Shown piece after piece: positions 23,152 through 33,704 of a stretch of 64,000 nucleotides of DNA (positions are counted from its first letter, which is position 1; each line of letters starts with the position of its first letter). The translations under genes were made by a program, and so were the position numbers. The notes beneath the pieces were generated by a model, which ran no database searches, had not been told where the DNA came from, and saw nothing but the letters and a program-made list of their open reading frames with translations. The stretch is from Takashimella koratensis (Eukaryota > Basidiomycota > Tremellomycetes > Trichosporonales > Tetragoniomycetaceae): the NCBI GenBank assembly GCA_003116875.1, contig BCKT01000012.1, positions 1,112,094 through 1,176,093 of the forward strand, in the 5' to 3' direction.

Positions 23152-23293
23152 TGGACGCTTTCGTAGATGATATGCACCGGATGTAGCGGCTGTGCGGGAA
23201 GCGGGGAGGTGTGTTGATCTGCTGACGCCGGCTAATTGGGAGCGCCAAAGTCATAAGTGCTCGTCGGGGCTGCATGAATACACCGCGGTACCC

Positions 23294-24498
23294 ATGGTCT
23301 CCTCAATCCCTGTATTCGAAGCCGAGCACCTGCTGGGGTGCCAGAACAACCTTGGCGAGAGTGAGTGTCCTTGTTGGGTTGAAGCTGAACGCAGGCGTCA
23401 CCTGGGATGCTCGCGCTAAGCTGTTGCATTGGATCGACATCGAAAAGGCCGAGATTCACTCGTGGGTAGCAGGTTGGAGACACACTAAAACCCAGGCTCG
23501 ATCCCGTGGACAACTTTCACTGGGTGGAGCGGTATCCCGACCTCAATGGAATAGGATGCATCGTCCTCAGGAAGGACGAGGGGGTTAGTGGTTTGGAGTG
23601 ACCTTGGCTGACACCAGTTCATCGGGAACTCTGTCCACGATATAGTGCTGTTTCCCAGACCCGTCCGACCTGAATCACCATCAACCATAGACCGCAAGAT
23701 CACGCGGCTCTTGACTTCGCCAGTAGCTCCAGAGGTCCAAGAGTTGCGCAACTCTCGCTTGAACGACGGCGCATGTGACAAGCAGGGGCGATACTGGACT
23801 GGGAATCTAACCCACCCGGTTCCAAGGAGCAGCGTTTGGAGGTGGGTCAAGCTTTAGGCGGGCTGACACCTTGCCAGACTTGATCAGGACGGCAAGTGTG
23901 AAGAAGTCTTCACTGGGGTTTGCATATCCAACGGGATCGAGTTCTCTCCAGACGGACGTACCATGTGTAGGTCTACCAAAGTGCCGTGACCTGACATCAG
24001 ACCACATCGACACGATCGTTCCCGGGATCTACCAGTACGACTACGACACCACCACCGGGACGCCGAACAACAAACGCCTGTTCGCGAGCACACCGGAAGA
24101 GCTCCGGAGCGATCGCCGGATGTCAGGGCTGTATGACGGGTTGTGCGTCGACGCTGCGGGGAATGTGTGGGCTGCCGAACTCGGCTCGTCGACAATCATC
24201 GGGTTCAGGCCAGATGGGAGCGTTATCTGTGCCGTTCGAGTACCTCAGTGCACAACGGCAACGATCTGCTGCTTTGGAGGTGGGTACTCTGCGCGTCCGG
24301 AGCTGATTGTCAGGTGAGAATCTGGATATGATGTACATCACCTCGGGCCATTCAAAGTACGCAATCATGGGAGATGTGCAGGAACAGTATCCGTGGTCGG
24401 GGGATCTGTTCCAGTTCAGCTTTGAACCCGGGACAGAAGCGAGAAAGCTATTGGGAGACGAGTGGTCTGGTGGTGAAAGGAATAGGTACGACGGATAA
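23294..24498 (+). CDS. SMP-30/gluconolactonase-like calcium-dependent hydrolase
   Basis: Seven exons (23294-23360, 23395-23461, 23496-23583, 23618-23841, 23878-23966, 24001-24279, 24314-24498), 332 aa, normal for this six-bladed propeller family. Diagnostic segments in order: TWDARAKLLHWIDIEKAEIH, IGCIVLRKDEG, RLNDGACDKQGRYWTGN (metal-site Asn-Asp), GVCISNGIEFSPDG, YDGLCVDAAGNVWAAE, and FGGENLDMMYITS. These match gluconolactonase/regucalcin proteins, which hydrolyse sugar lactones such as glucono-1,5-lactone to the acids. No signal peptide; cytosolic. Several GTGGGT donors were needed to keep frame. Possible link to sugar-acid metabolism with the HpcH/HpaI aldolase gene, but they are 18 kb apart. 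Confidence 0.87.
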
Positions 24499-24599
24499 GG
24501 TTTGATAAGATCATGTAGTGTTGTCATCGCGCTCAAAGGGCGTGATCCATAGAGATCCAACGCTCGAGGGGGCGAGGAGCTGCACTTCAATCCCTGCAA

Positions 24600-24612
24600 A
24601 GGTATAAATGGA
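24600..24612 (+). promoter_or_regulatory. TATA box before the MDR pseudogene
   Basis: GGTATAAATGG, about 75 nt upstream of the old start codon at 24684. The retained promoter shows the duplicate once had a normal upstream region. Confidence 0.5.
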
Positions 24613-24683
24613 CCTCTGCACCAATCGATGAGACTTCATTCTGCCTTGTGGTCCACCACCTCCACCACCTGCACCTACCCAGA

Positions 24684-24990
24684 ATGTCCTTTCCAAAAAC
24701 TCACCGTGTTTGGTTGTTGAGAACTCGCCCGGCTGCCAAGACCATCCCAAACACCTTTGAGCTCTCCACTAGAGAGACACCGTCCATTGTCAGTCTCCGA
24801 CATGGCGAGGTCCTCGTCAAGAACACTCAAGGCGGTGGAAGACCTGTCCCAGTGGTTGCGCGAGGGAAAAATCACCAATACCCAGGGCGAGAGGGTCGTG
24901 GAGGCGGGCTTTGCACAGCTCTCAGAGGTGTTCAAGATGATGTTTACGGGCGTCTCACAGGGCAAGCTCATTGCCCAGGTGGTCGAGTGA
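24684..24990 (+). pseudogene. Internally deleted MDR (prostaglandin-reductase-like) pseudogene
   Basis: The first ~47 residues (MSFPKTHRVWLLRTRPAAKT through GEVLVKNT) align with the N-terminus of the intact gene at 25515. The last ~50 codons, in a different frame, align with its C-terminus (LREGKITNTQGERVVEA..FKMMFTGVSQGKLI..VVE, stop 24988-24990). About 240 central residues and all introns between are missing. The joint is near 24825-24835 and lies inside the first and last exons of the parent model, so it is a genomic deletion after tandem duplication, not exon skipping. The head and tail are out of frame with each other, so no functional enzyme can be made. Confidence 0.8.
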
Positions 24991-25514
24991 ACGCATGCTC
25001 CGCTTGTGAGATCGGAGATAGCCCGCAGAGGAATGTCGGTGTGATGCAGAGACGCGTGAATGCCATGTAACTGTTTATCCGATGCCCTCCACCTCCGCTT
25101 GGGTATCAAGGCTTGGGGCAGGTCTTTTGTTTGGATGACCAACGCGATCGTAGGCGAGATAAGTTCTGGTGACAGAGACATCTGATCAAAACATGTCCAC
25201 TCCAGGTATGAAGGATGGATACAAGAGCGATAAGCATCGCGGGTGGAGGATCGGAGGTGGAGGATTGAAAGCCGAACGGGGCAAGCGAGAGTCGTCAGTG
25301 TGGAGGTCTTGTGGAGGTGGAGGAGGGTTGGTCGGTTAAGGCTTCGGAAACGAGTGATTACGCACCTAGAATCCGCCTTGGAATCCATCTGCCAGCAACG
25401 ACGTCCCAAACTGCGTCACGCATGGCAGCGCATAAATGGGCATATATAAACAAGGCTCGTTGTCCTGTTTGAAGATGACATACATCACACCGCTCCCTCT
25501 ATCGTCCGAGTACC
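24991..25514 (+). promoter_or_regulatory. Spacer and promoter of the intact MDR gene
   Basis: About 520 nt between pseudogene and paralogue. CATATATAAAC at 25441-25451, about 65 nt before the ATG at 25515, is a strong TATA element. A run of GGAGG-type repeats occurs at about 25241-25325. Confidence 0.6.
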
Positions 25515-26805
<1,291 letters not shown>

Positions 26806-26879
26806 CCCGAGGCGATGCGTTTACATACATTTTAATGCTGGTTCCAATGCTACAAGTTGACTGTTACACATGGTTACTC

Positions 26880-28540
26880 TCAGCCCCCGATCCCCTCCTC
26901 TGCCTTGCCACCTTGAGCCACCCCGACACTCGCGGGGGGTTTGTACTGTCCGAACCCTTTAGCCTCATACAGCAAGTCTGTCCGGATGACAATTTTACCT
27001 CCGCCCTCTCCGACCGCGCTGCCTTCGTGAAGAAGTGACCCCCTCGTGTCGCCATGGGCTGTCGTCAGCAACGTCTAATAGTAGACTCACGGAAACACAG
27101 TACCGCCCCCTGAATCGGCTTCACCCGTGTTGTTTCCATCACCCCAATGTGCGCCGACGGGAGGAAGAAGGTCGTGCACCCTGTGTCCTCTGGGATATCC
27201 GAATTGAGATACACGAGCAGGGTGTAGCGCGACCACAGCGGATCATCGGGAGGTGACGAGCTGGCGTTAGCGCTACCCACGATGAGACCTACTCATGGAG
27301 GTATTCTCCAGTGACTGGGTCGAGACCTGCCGCAGGCCACGCGCCATCGATGTGGGGCTGTACATTAGCACTCGAGCGAGAGGATACACTCACTCGGTAG
27401 ACCTGGTGTTCAGTGTATTGATATACCCTGAACCTCGCGTTGATCCCCCTGACACTCCCACCCCCGTTTCCTTCCGCGGAGACTGGCGCTGATTTGGGTA
27501 CAAACGGCAAGATCTGGGAGTAGAAATGGTCCAAAAGCTGCTTGTCGGCAAGCCATACAAAGTTGCGTGCGAGTATCTACAGTGAGCAGCGTCAGGAAAC
27601 GAAACTCACTGACGACTTCATCCGTGCGGACCCCTCGGCAGCCTCGTCCTTCTCAAACCCTATGGCTTCTGCCGCTTGAACGATCTGCAAGCATTCCTCA
27701 GGCGTGAACACGTCGAGCACCATGAATGCGCCAGGAACGCCCGGAACATCAACTTTAGTCGGTTGTCGCGGTCGCGAGCTGCTCAGAGCGATGGCGCCTT
27801 CGGACGATCCGTAGACAGTCGATGCATAGAGGTTAGGAGGTCGTCGAAGATGGGCAGGAGTGTGATGGACAGCTCTGAAGTTGGGATACGGTGAGGGTGC
27901 AGGTTGGCCCGCTACAAGTTAGTAGTGGTAGAGGATTGGACCTACCGTAGAGTGCACCCGTCTGCATCTTCTCCCAGACACTGATCTCTCCGTCGATAGG
28001 TCCGCGCGCCTTCCACACGGGCTTCATGCTGATCTCGACGTGATCTGTCGACGTGACTGGTGAAGTCCCAGCAATTCGCAAGATTAAGTCAAGGCAACGC
28101 ATGGCATCTGCATCGCGCTCGTCATCTCTCGACGCCGTAGCATCACACTCGCGCACCCATCGCTGAAGGGCACCGAGCTTGGGCGGTACTCGGCGGGTGT
28201 ACATCTCGAAAAGGTGGATCAAGGCGTCGGTGAAACGATAGTCTTGAAGCGCCGTGGAGATTTTCGAGGTCAAAGAGGAGCCAAGTGCCGCACCTTCCGC
28301 AAGAACACGGTAGAGATCGTGCGTGGCCCGCTTCAGCTCCTTCATCGACTTGTCCGCGAGCTCCTCGGGCTCATCACACAACGCCCGCAAAGTGCTGACG
28401 GTGATGGCCAGGTCCTCGGGGGAGATAAGAGAGAGCGGGTCGTCATCATCCACCGGATCGGCGGGGATGATCTTGACTTGCTCCACGCGGCGGTTCTCCA
28501 AGCGACGTCGTTTTTTTGCTTGCTCTGCGCGTTTGCCCAT
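26880..28540 (-). CDS. 2-oxoglutarate/Fe(II)-dependent dioxygenase, prolyl-4-hydroxylase-like
   Basis: Six exons (28540-27946, 27911-27610, 27576-27394, 27357-27293, 27260-27091, 27058-26880), 497 aa. A basic N-terminus (MGKRAEQAKKRRR) suggests nuclear or nucleolar location; residues ~15-200 are an acidic/helical region of unknown fold. The C-terminal half is a double-stranded beta-helix: GINARFRVYQYTEHQ, RPHIDGAWP (HxD iron ligands), a long lid, CTTFFLPS, HGDTRGSLLHEGSAV (distal His ligand) and KIVIRTDLLY (Arg for 2-oxoglutarate). The family hydroxylates proteins or small molecules; substrate unknown. An upstream in-frame ATG at 28744 is possible but the leader is Pro/Ser-rich and unlike the family. 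It runs convergently to the MDR gene with about 75 nt between stops. Confidence 0.87.
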
Positions 28541-29579
28541 GATCGGTGAAGAAGAGGGAGGATGAGCGGACGCCAAAGGCGGAAATTCTCCAAGGGTGGA
28601 CAAAAATTTGGTTCCGCTGATGTCCTTGGGAGGACAACACGGCGGGGGATCCTCCCGAGCGAGGAGTTGCTGGACAGGACAGGACTGCATCCTTCTCAAC
28701 ACCGATGGGGCCGAGACCAGTCTCAAGTCGCAGCCGATGCGCACTCGGTACCCTCCCCAGACACCTCCCGCACACGACGATCATCTGATCGACGTCGCGA
28801 GACCTGCGATCACGTGACAGCATGTTGATCCCAGCGGAAAGATTCGAGGCCTTGGAGATTCCCACGCTGGGGTACTCGTAGAGAGCGAGGTGCTGGTCGC
28901 CTTCCTCTAAACTGTGTCACTCGTGAAAGCGCCTGTCTCTGCAAGTCATACTGTAGGACAGTGCCTGGTCTCAACTGACCGCAACTTGCATCATTACTAG
29001 TCAGCGTTGGCGCTGGGGTCGTTTTCGCTTCAGGAAATCGAGCAAAGTCAACGCAGAACGTCCAAGGGGTTCAAGTTTTCTCGATTTTTGAAAGCTTCTA
29101 GTGATCGAGATGTCCTGCAGTTGGCACGCCTTGGCGCTACGATTTGAACCGAAATGCAGGAAACTTGGTTTAAATATGGATTTAAATAACCCCGCTAGAC
29201 ATTTGGATTGTCGCAGGGTGCTCTCGGGCAACAAGCACCGCAAGCATCATCGGGAAGTGGTACCTGACCCGACACAGCTCCTTGGGCGTGATGCCGGCAG
29301 AGCGGGTCAGGAGCGTCATACGTCTGGCTGTGGGTTTTCCGTTCAGGGAAATTCAGCCAGGTGCAGGCCGCACTGAAGAGACTTCCGTACGCTGGCGGCC
29401 GGGGTTGCGGCCGGGGTTTGAAGGTGCAGTCGCAGATCAAAGAATCTGCATAGACGCTTCCGTATCGCTCATCCCCTCTTTCACCGAGAACGATGCAAAC
29501 ACCCTCTTTCATACAACATCACATACATCACCCCTTCCACTTTGTCTGTGCATCTCGACATCACTACGTATCATTCCTG
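28541..29579. other. Divergent intergenic region, AT-rich patch
   Basis: About 1.04 kb between two divergent starts. Frames here show no domain. An AT-rich patch at about 29165-29195 (TTTAAATATGGATTTAAATAA) contains two TTTAAAT copies. The last 100 nt are a CT-rich leader for the gene at 29580. Confidence 0.5.
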
Positions 29580-31542
29580 ATGGCGACGTACACCGGACCT
29601 TACACGAACGATACGCCAGACCTCTGGATAGCGACATGGCCCTCGCTGGGCGTTCCTTGGCATGACACCGACAGGTCATCGCCTATCATTCGACACGATA
29701 TATACTTGGCCACAAAACGAGACGGCGCCGCTTCAGTGAACTTGACCGTTGACCCGTTCATGGGCAAACCAGCGAATCCGTTCGACTCGACACCCCCTGG
29801 TTGGCAGGGCTTTTATCCGAACTTGACTGCGGATCAAGTTGAGCAGTTTGGCAGGGCGACCAACCCCGAAGTCAACGTCCACCACCTCCCCAATCCTCGT
29901 GAGTGACCATCGATAAAATCGTACACAGTGCTGACGCTCAACACGTAGAATCCACCAGTGTAAGTGCGCCACGCGTTTGTAAAGCGGAGTTTTCTAATTA
30001 GAGCTGACCAGGGTTCAGGTTTTGTTCAAGCTCTTCGTACTTCAACACTCTCAACAATCACCTCATGACACCTATCACTGGCAGCCTATTCAACAAAGCT
30101 TGGTCAGATGCAACGGCCCATATGTGAGTCAATCTCTTTTCACCAGCTGACCTGACGACACAGCCCATAGAGCTCCTGATGAGAATCAGAAAGGCCAAAA
30201 AGCGGAAAGGCACTCCGACTCAAGCGACAGCCATCTAGTGAATGACTTCCCTTTTCCGCCCGCTAACAGTAGCATGCTACAGGCATCAGATATGATGAAT
30301 ACTTTCGAACTTGATGTACACTACTCGTCAATGTTCGGGATCATTCGAAGATCGTACGTGGCGCAGACGAAGGGCAAGGAGAATGGTGGCTCCGTGGACG
30401 AGGTACGTCATCGTTCACGCACGGTCCTCCGTGGCGCGATCTTCTAACACTCGCGCAGGACCAGTCAGGCGCTTCCGAGGATGCACCACTCAACATCTCG
30501 TCCGATCAAGCCGATGTACGTACTGGTGACTTGGGTTTGCTGACAGTTTAGGAACCTTTTGAAGACTATGAAGTAAGCCTCTACCTTCTAATCGTGCTAA
30601 CAACCGCAGCAGGCCGTCGCTGGCCCATCGAATCAGTTGGATTTCGCATCCCTCATACCACCATTTCAAATCCCGATCGAGAACCCACAGACTCACCGAC
30701 ATGTTTTATCGGTTCCCGAGACATCTCAAAGTTTTTACGCCATACGGGTCGCAAGCTACCTTGGACTGGATCATCGTCACCGGGGGTTCAACGAAGCACC
30801 AACAGAAATCGAGGCGCCTTTACAGTACTACACCGCAGCGCGCAAACGGATGATTATGGCGACGCGACTTCAAGAAGGGTGGACCGAAACATTGTCACAC
30901 TTGGCGACACGTGCTGCCCACCGTCTTGAGGAGACAACAAGGAGGTTGAAACGATTCCCATCCCAGCGCCGGTACGCAGTGTACAACTTTCATGGTGGAT
31001 ACAACGGCCCAGGCACAATCGTTGTCGACGGCTACGGCAACGTCATCGAGTTGAACGCGGACCCTGTGACTGGGAGGTCGGCGGAGCTGCACGACAACGT
31101 CGCCATCCTCGCCCGTTGGGTCCACATGCAGGGAATCATGTCGAAAGAGCAAATCGGATACGACAGCAAAGCCATTCGCGAGGAGGTCTACGCCAACACC
31201 CTATTCCCTTACTACCAAACTCTAACCGACCAGCCTCCAACTCCTCAGCAGATTGTCCGATTCTGGACTTTTCTCGACCTCGAGTATACCGAATACTGGT
31301 TCTACTTTCTCCAAGTGGCCGATCCGGTCCCATTATATCGCATGACCCTTGCATTGCAGAGGCTGCAAACGATCCTCCAGCAGCTAGAGTCGGAATATCC
31401 GTTGGGCAACCCCCCATTACCAAGCATGCTGAGTAAGTACAACAAAGGTCAAAGCTGATACCACACAGTGCCTATCAGTCCAGAGAGAGCGTTTTGGTTC
31501 AGAGACTTGCCAGAATTAGACGGCTCCGTGTTCGGGGTCTAG
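29580..31542 (+). CDS. Unrecognised conserved-looking protein, about 545 aa
   Basis: Seven main exons (29580-29898, 30012-30123, 30171-30402, 30459-30515, 30552-30572, 30610-31432, 31469-31542), 545 aa. No family recognised. Visible: an N-terminal region with PSLGVPWHDTDRSSPIIRHD, an acidic Ser-rich middle containing the 21-nt exon (EPFEDYE), and a long C-terminal exon rich in aromatic and Arg residues (YNFHGGYNGPGTIVVDGYGN, LARWVHMQGIM, FWTFLDLEYTEYWFYFLQ) that looks like a folded helical domain. No signal peptide or membrane helix. The splice from exon 1 is ambiguous: a 9-nt exon at 29950-29958 can be included without changing frame. It may be a lineage-specific gene; neighbours do not suggest a job. 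Confidence 0.62.
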
Positions 31543-32153
31543 TTCGTCGTCGCATGGATGCATTATGAATGTGCTGGCAGTGTAGAAGGGTATACAGAGA
31601 CGTCACGTCCGACATCGTGAAGTGGATGCGTATGTGGGAAACCGAGTCATGTGAGCATATCCAGAGTGGTCCTTCAAATAGCGATACAAAGTGGCGTCAA
31701 GTCAGCCTGCCTGGGCTGATGGACAGTAACGTGCTTGGAGGCGGGATGCAGTTCCTAGGCGTCTCAAACGCTCGACAGAGTTTAAGGGGTTCATCCGCAT
31801 GATCTCTACGATAGAGGGGGCCCTTACTGGTGAGAGAATCGTGTAGTCTGGTGACGTCGTGTTGGTGACCTCATCAATTCCCCCGCGTCACCGTTTAGTC
31901 ACGGTCCTTCTCCCCATTGAAAGAGGTGACTTGCCTCCTTCGGGCTTGCTTTCGTTGGATGACATGAATGGGGGTGGAGTACATATGTGGCTGTTGTCAG
32001 TCGGTGATTGAAGACCTGAAACAAGAAGAGTGCTAGCAGTACGATGCGTGATATAGGACTCGACAACATGCATTATAGGGCTGATGGCATTCAAGAGATT
32101 TTCTTTACGCCCAGCAACATAGGAGCATGGCGTCTTTAGAGACTAATTGCATC
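31543..32153. other. Convergent intergenic region
   Basis: About 610 nt between two convergent stop codons. No frame with domain signals; probably 3' UTRs plus spacer. Confidence 0.5.
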
Positions 32154-33336
32154 TCACAGGACGACAGCCGAGTCGGCGGAGCGAAGATGGAAGACTTGCC
32201 CCTCTGTACGCTGTCAGATTGTACCTGGATAATTTGGCGGATACACTCACCGGGCTCGCAGAAAATAGTGTAGCCTTTCCCATCCTCCGAAAGCATCCTC
32301 GAGACAGCGACTGCTTTGTTGACAGTATCAACAGTGATGCCAGGCTGCACGCCTCCTCCCAGCGCAGGAGTGAGTTCAGCTTCCAATGCAGCGGCGATGG
32401 TAGTCCCATCGCCTAGAGGCAACGACTTGACCGTGAGTGCCTTCCACATTGCCGCGGTGCCTGATCTCGTGTCAGCCATCTATCTCATGCTCTTCACTTT
32501 TTCAACTCACTGGGCTTGTCGAAGGCAGCAAAGATTGTACCGAGCTGGTAGTCAATAGCCGCATCCAGACCCGCGTCAAACTTGGCGAACACGTTCTTCC
32601 AAACAGCAGAGCATAGCATGACTCTGATGGTAGCCGCGGGAACGTTCGGTTGGGCGCGATTAATCCGCATGGACACTTGTCGAATGCTGTCGTTGAGGAA
32701 AGTCATTTCTCTCACGTAGTCGGATTGGTCTCGGATTGTTGAGGGAGCCAGCACTGAAACTGCTAGGAGCTCCTTGCGTACGTCGGCAAGCTGTCTTTTG
32801 AGTTGTTCGGGGGAGTCTTCCTGACTAATGGTGTCCTTTCCGTAGCTCTCGAGAGCGTAGTTCGCTTCAATCTGCTCCAAAGCGGCAACCTCACGAGCTC
32901 GCTGGCCATCTTGAACAAGCGAGCGATTGCGACGGATGAGGAGAGCGATGATAACAAGACTCGCGAGAATGACGACCCCAAGAACAGCACCCAGAGCAGC
33001 AGGTACAGCCGGTGACGATGATGCAGAGGTTGCTGGGCTGGTAGAGTTTCCCGAGCTGGTGGAGTTGGACAAGGACGTTCCGTTCACACAAGTGCCGACG
33101 AAAGCGCCACCGATCAAGGTTACGTTCACGCATGTACCGTTCTCAATCGTAGTGCCGGCGAAGGTGCCATTTCCGGCGGTGGCAACCACAGCAGACGTCG
33201 TGGGGTTGACAATGGTTCCGTTGGTGATTGTTCCGTTGACGATAATGCCAGTCGATACGTCCGTCAAATCGACGTCGTAGCGTTCGAAAGAATGGTAACG
33301 CATTTTGTCTCCCAGGGAGAAACCCATCGCCATCAA
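32154..33336 (-). CDS. Membrane protein with N-glycosylated ectodomain and cytosolic helical domain
   Basis: Three exons (33336-32511, 32460-32251, 32203-32154), 361 aa. Residues ~30-100 are a repeat-like tract of Asn-Gly-Thr (IVNGTITNGTIVN, GNGTFAGTTIENGTC, VNGTSLSNSTSSGNST) with about ten NxS/T sites. One membrane helix follows (LGAVLGVVILASLVIIALLI) with RRNR, then a ~200-residue charged helical cytosolic part (EQIEANYALESYGKD, SPEQLKRQLADVRKELL) without a known domain. There is no cleavable signal peptide, implying an N-out orientation by positive-inside charge. Three Met codons at 33336, 33333 and 33327 are alternatives. Function unknown; the layout resembles fungal wall-stress or signalling receptors. 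Confidence 0.65.
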
Positions 33337-33704
33337 TGCACCTGGTTTTTATAGAGATTGCAAGTCCGGGGGAAGAGTCTCCACCACTGAGAACGCACGT
33401 TGATGCATAGCAGACTAGTATTTTTAAGACGCGTTGGGGATAGCCTCATTGCACGATGCATGGCACGGTCTCACCCTGACACGAATCATTCTGGTTTTTG
33501 GTCTGCACGAAACTTTCCCTAAAATCGAGACAGCTTACTCGGCTCCCAACCAAAGACCGGGACTCTTTAAATACCTTACGAGAGCGCTTCCCGATGGGTT
33601 GGAGCTGCATCGAAGTTGAGGTCGGATCAGGGAATTGACCAGCCTCGGGCTGATGAAAAGGAGACGTACAGACCATCTTGTGTTTTTCACCAAGCTCAAC
33701 CATC
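33337..33704. promoter_or_regulatory. Divergent promoter between membrane protein and HSPA12-like gene
   Basis: 368 nt between divergent starts. On the minus side TATAAAAACC (forward GGTTTTTATAG near 33344-33354) is a plausible TATA element close to the membrane-protein start. On the plus side no TATA is obvious; a CTTTAAATACC patch occurs at about 33563-33574. Confidence 0.5.

Noticed and set aside
24900..25070. In-frame extension of the MDR pseudogene's N-terminal frame to 25070
   Set aside because: After the deletion joint this frame encodes unrelated sequence; the conserved C-terminus is in another frame.
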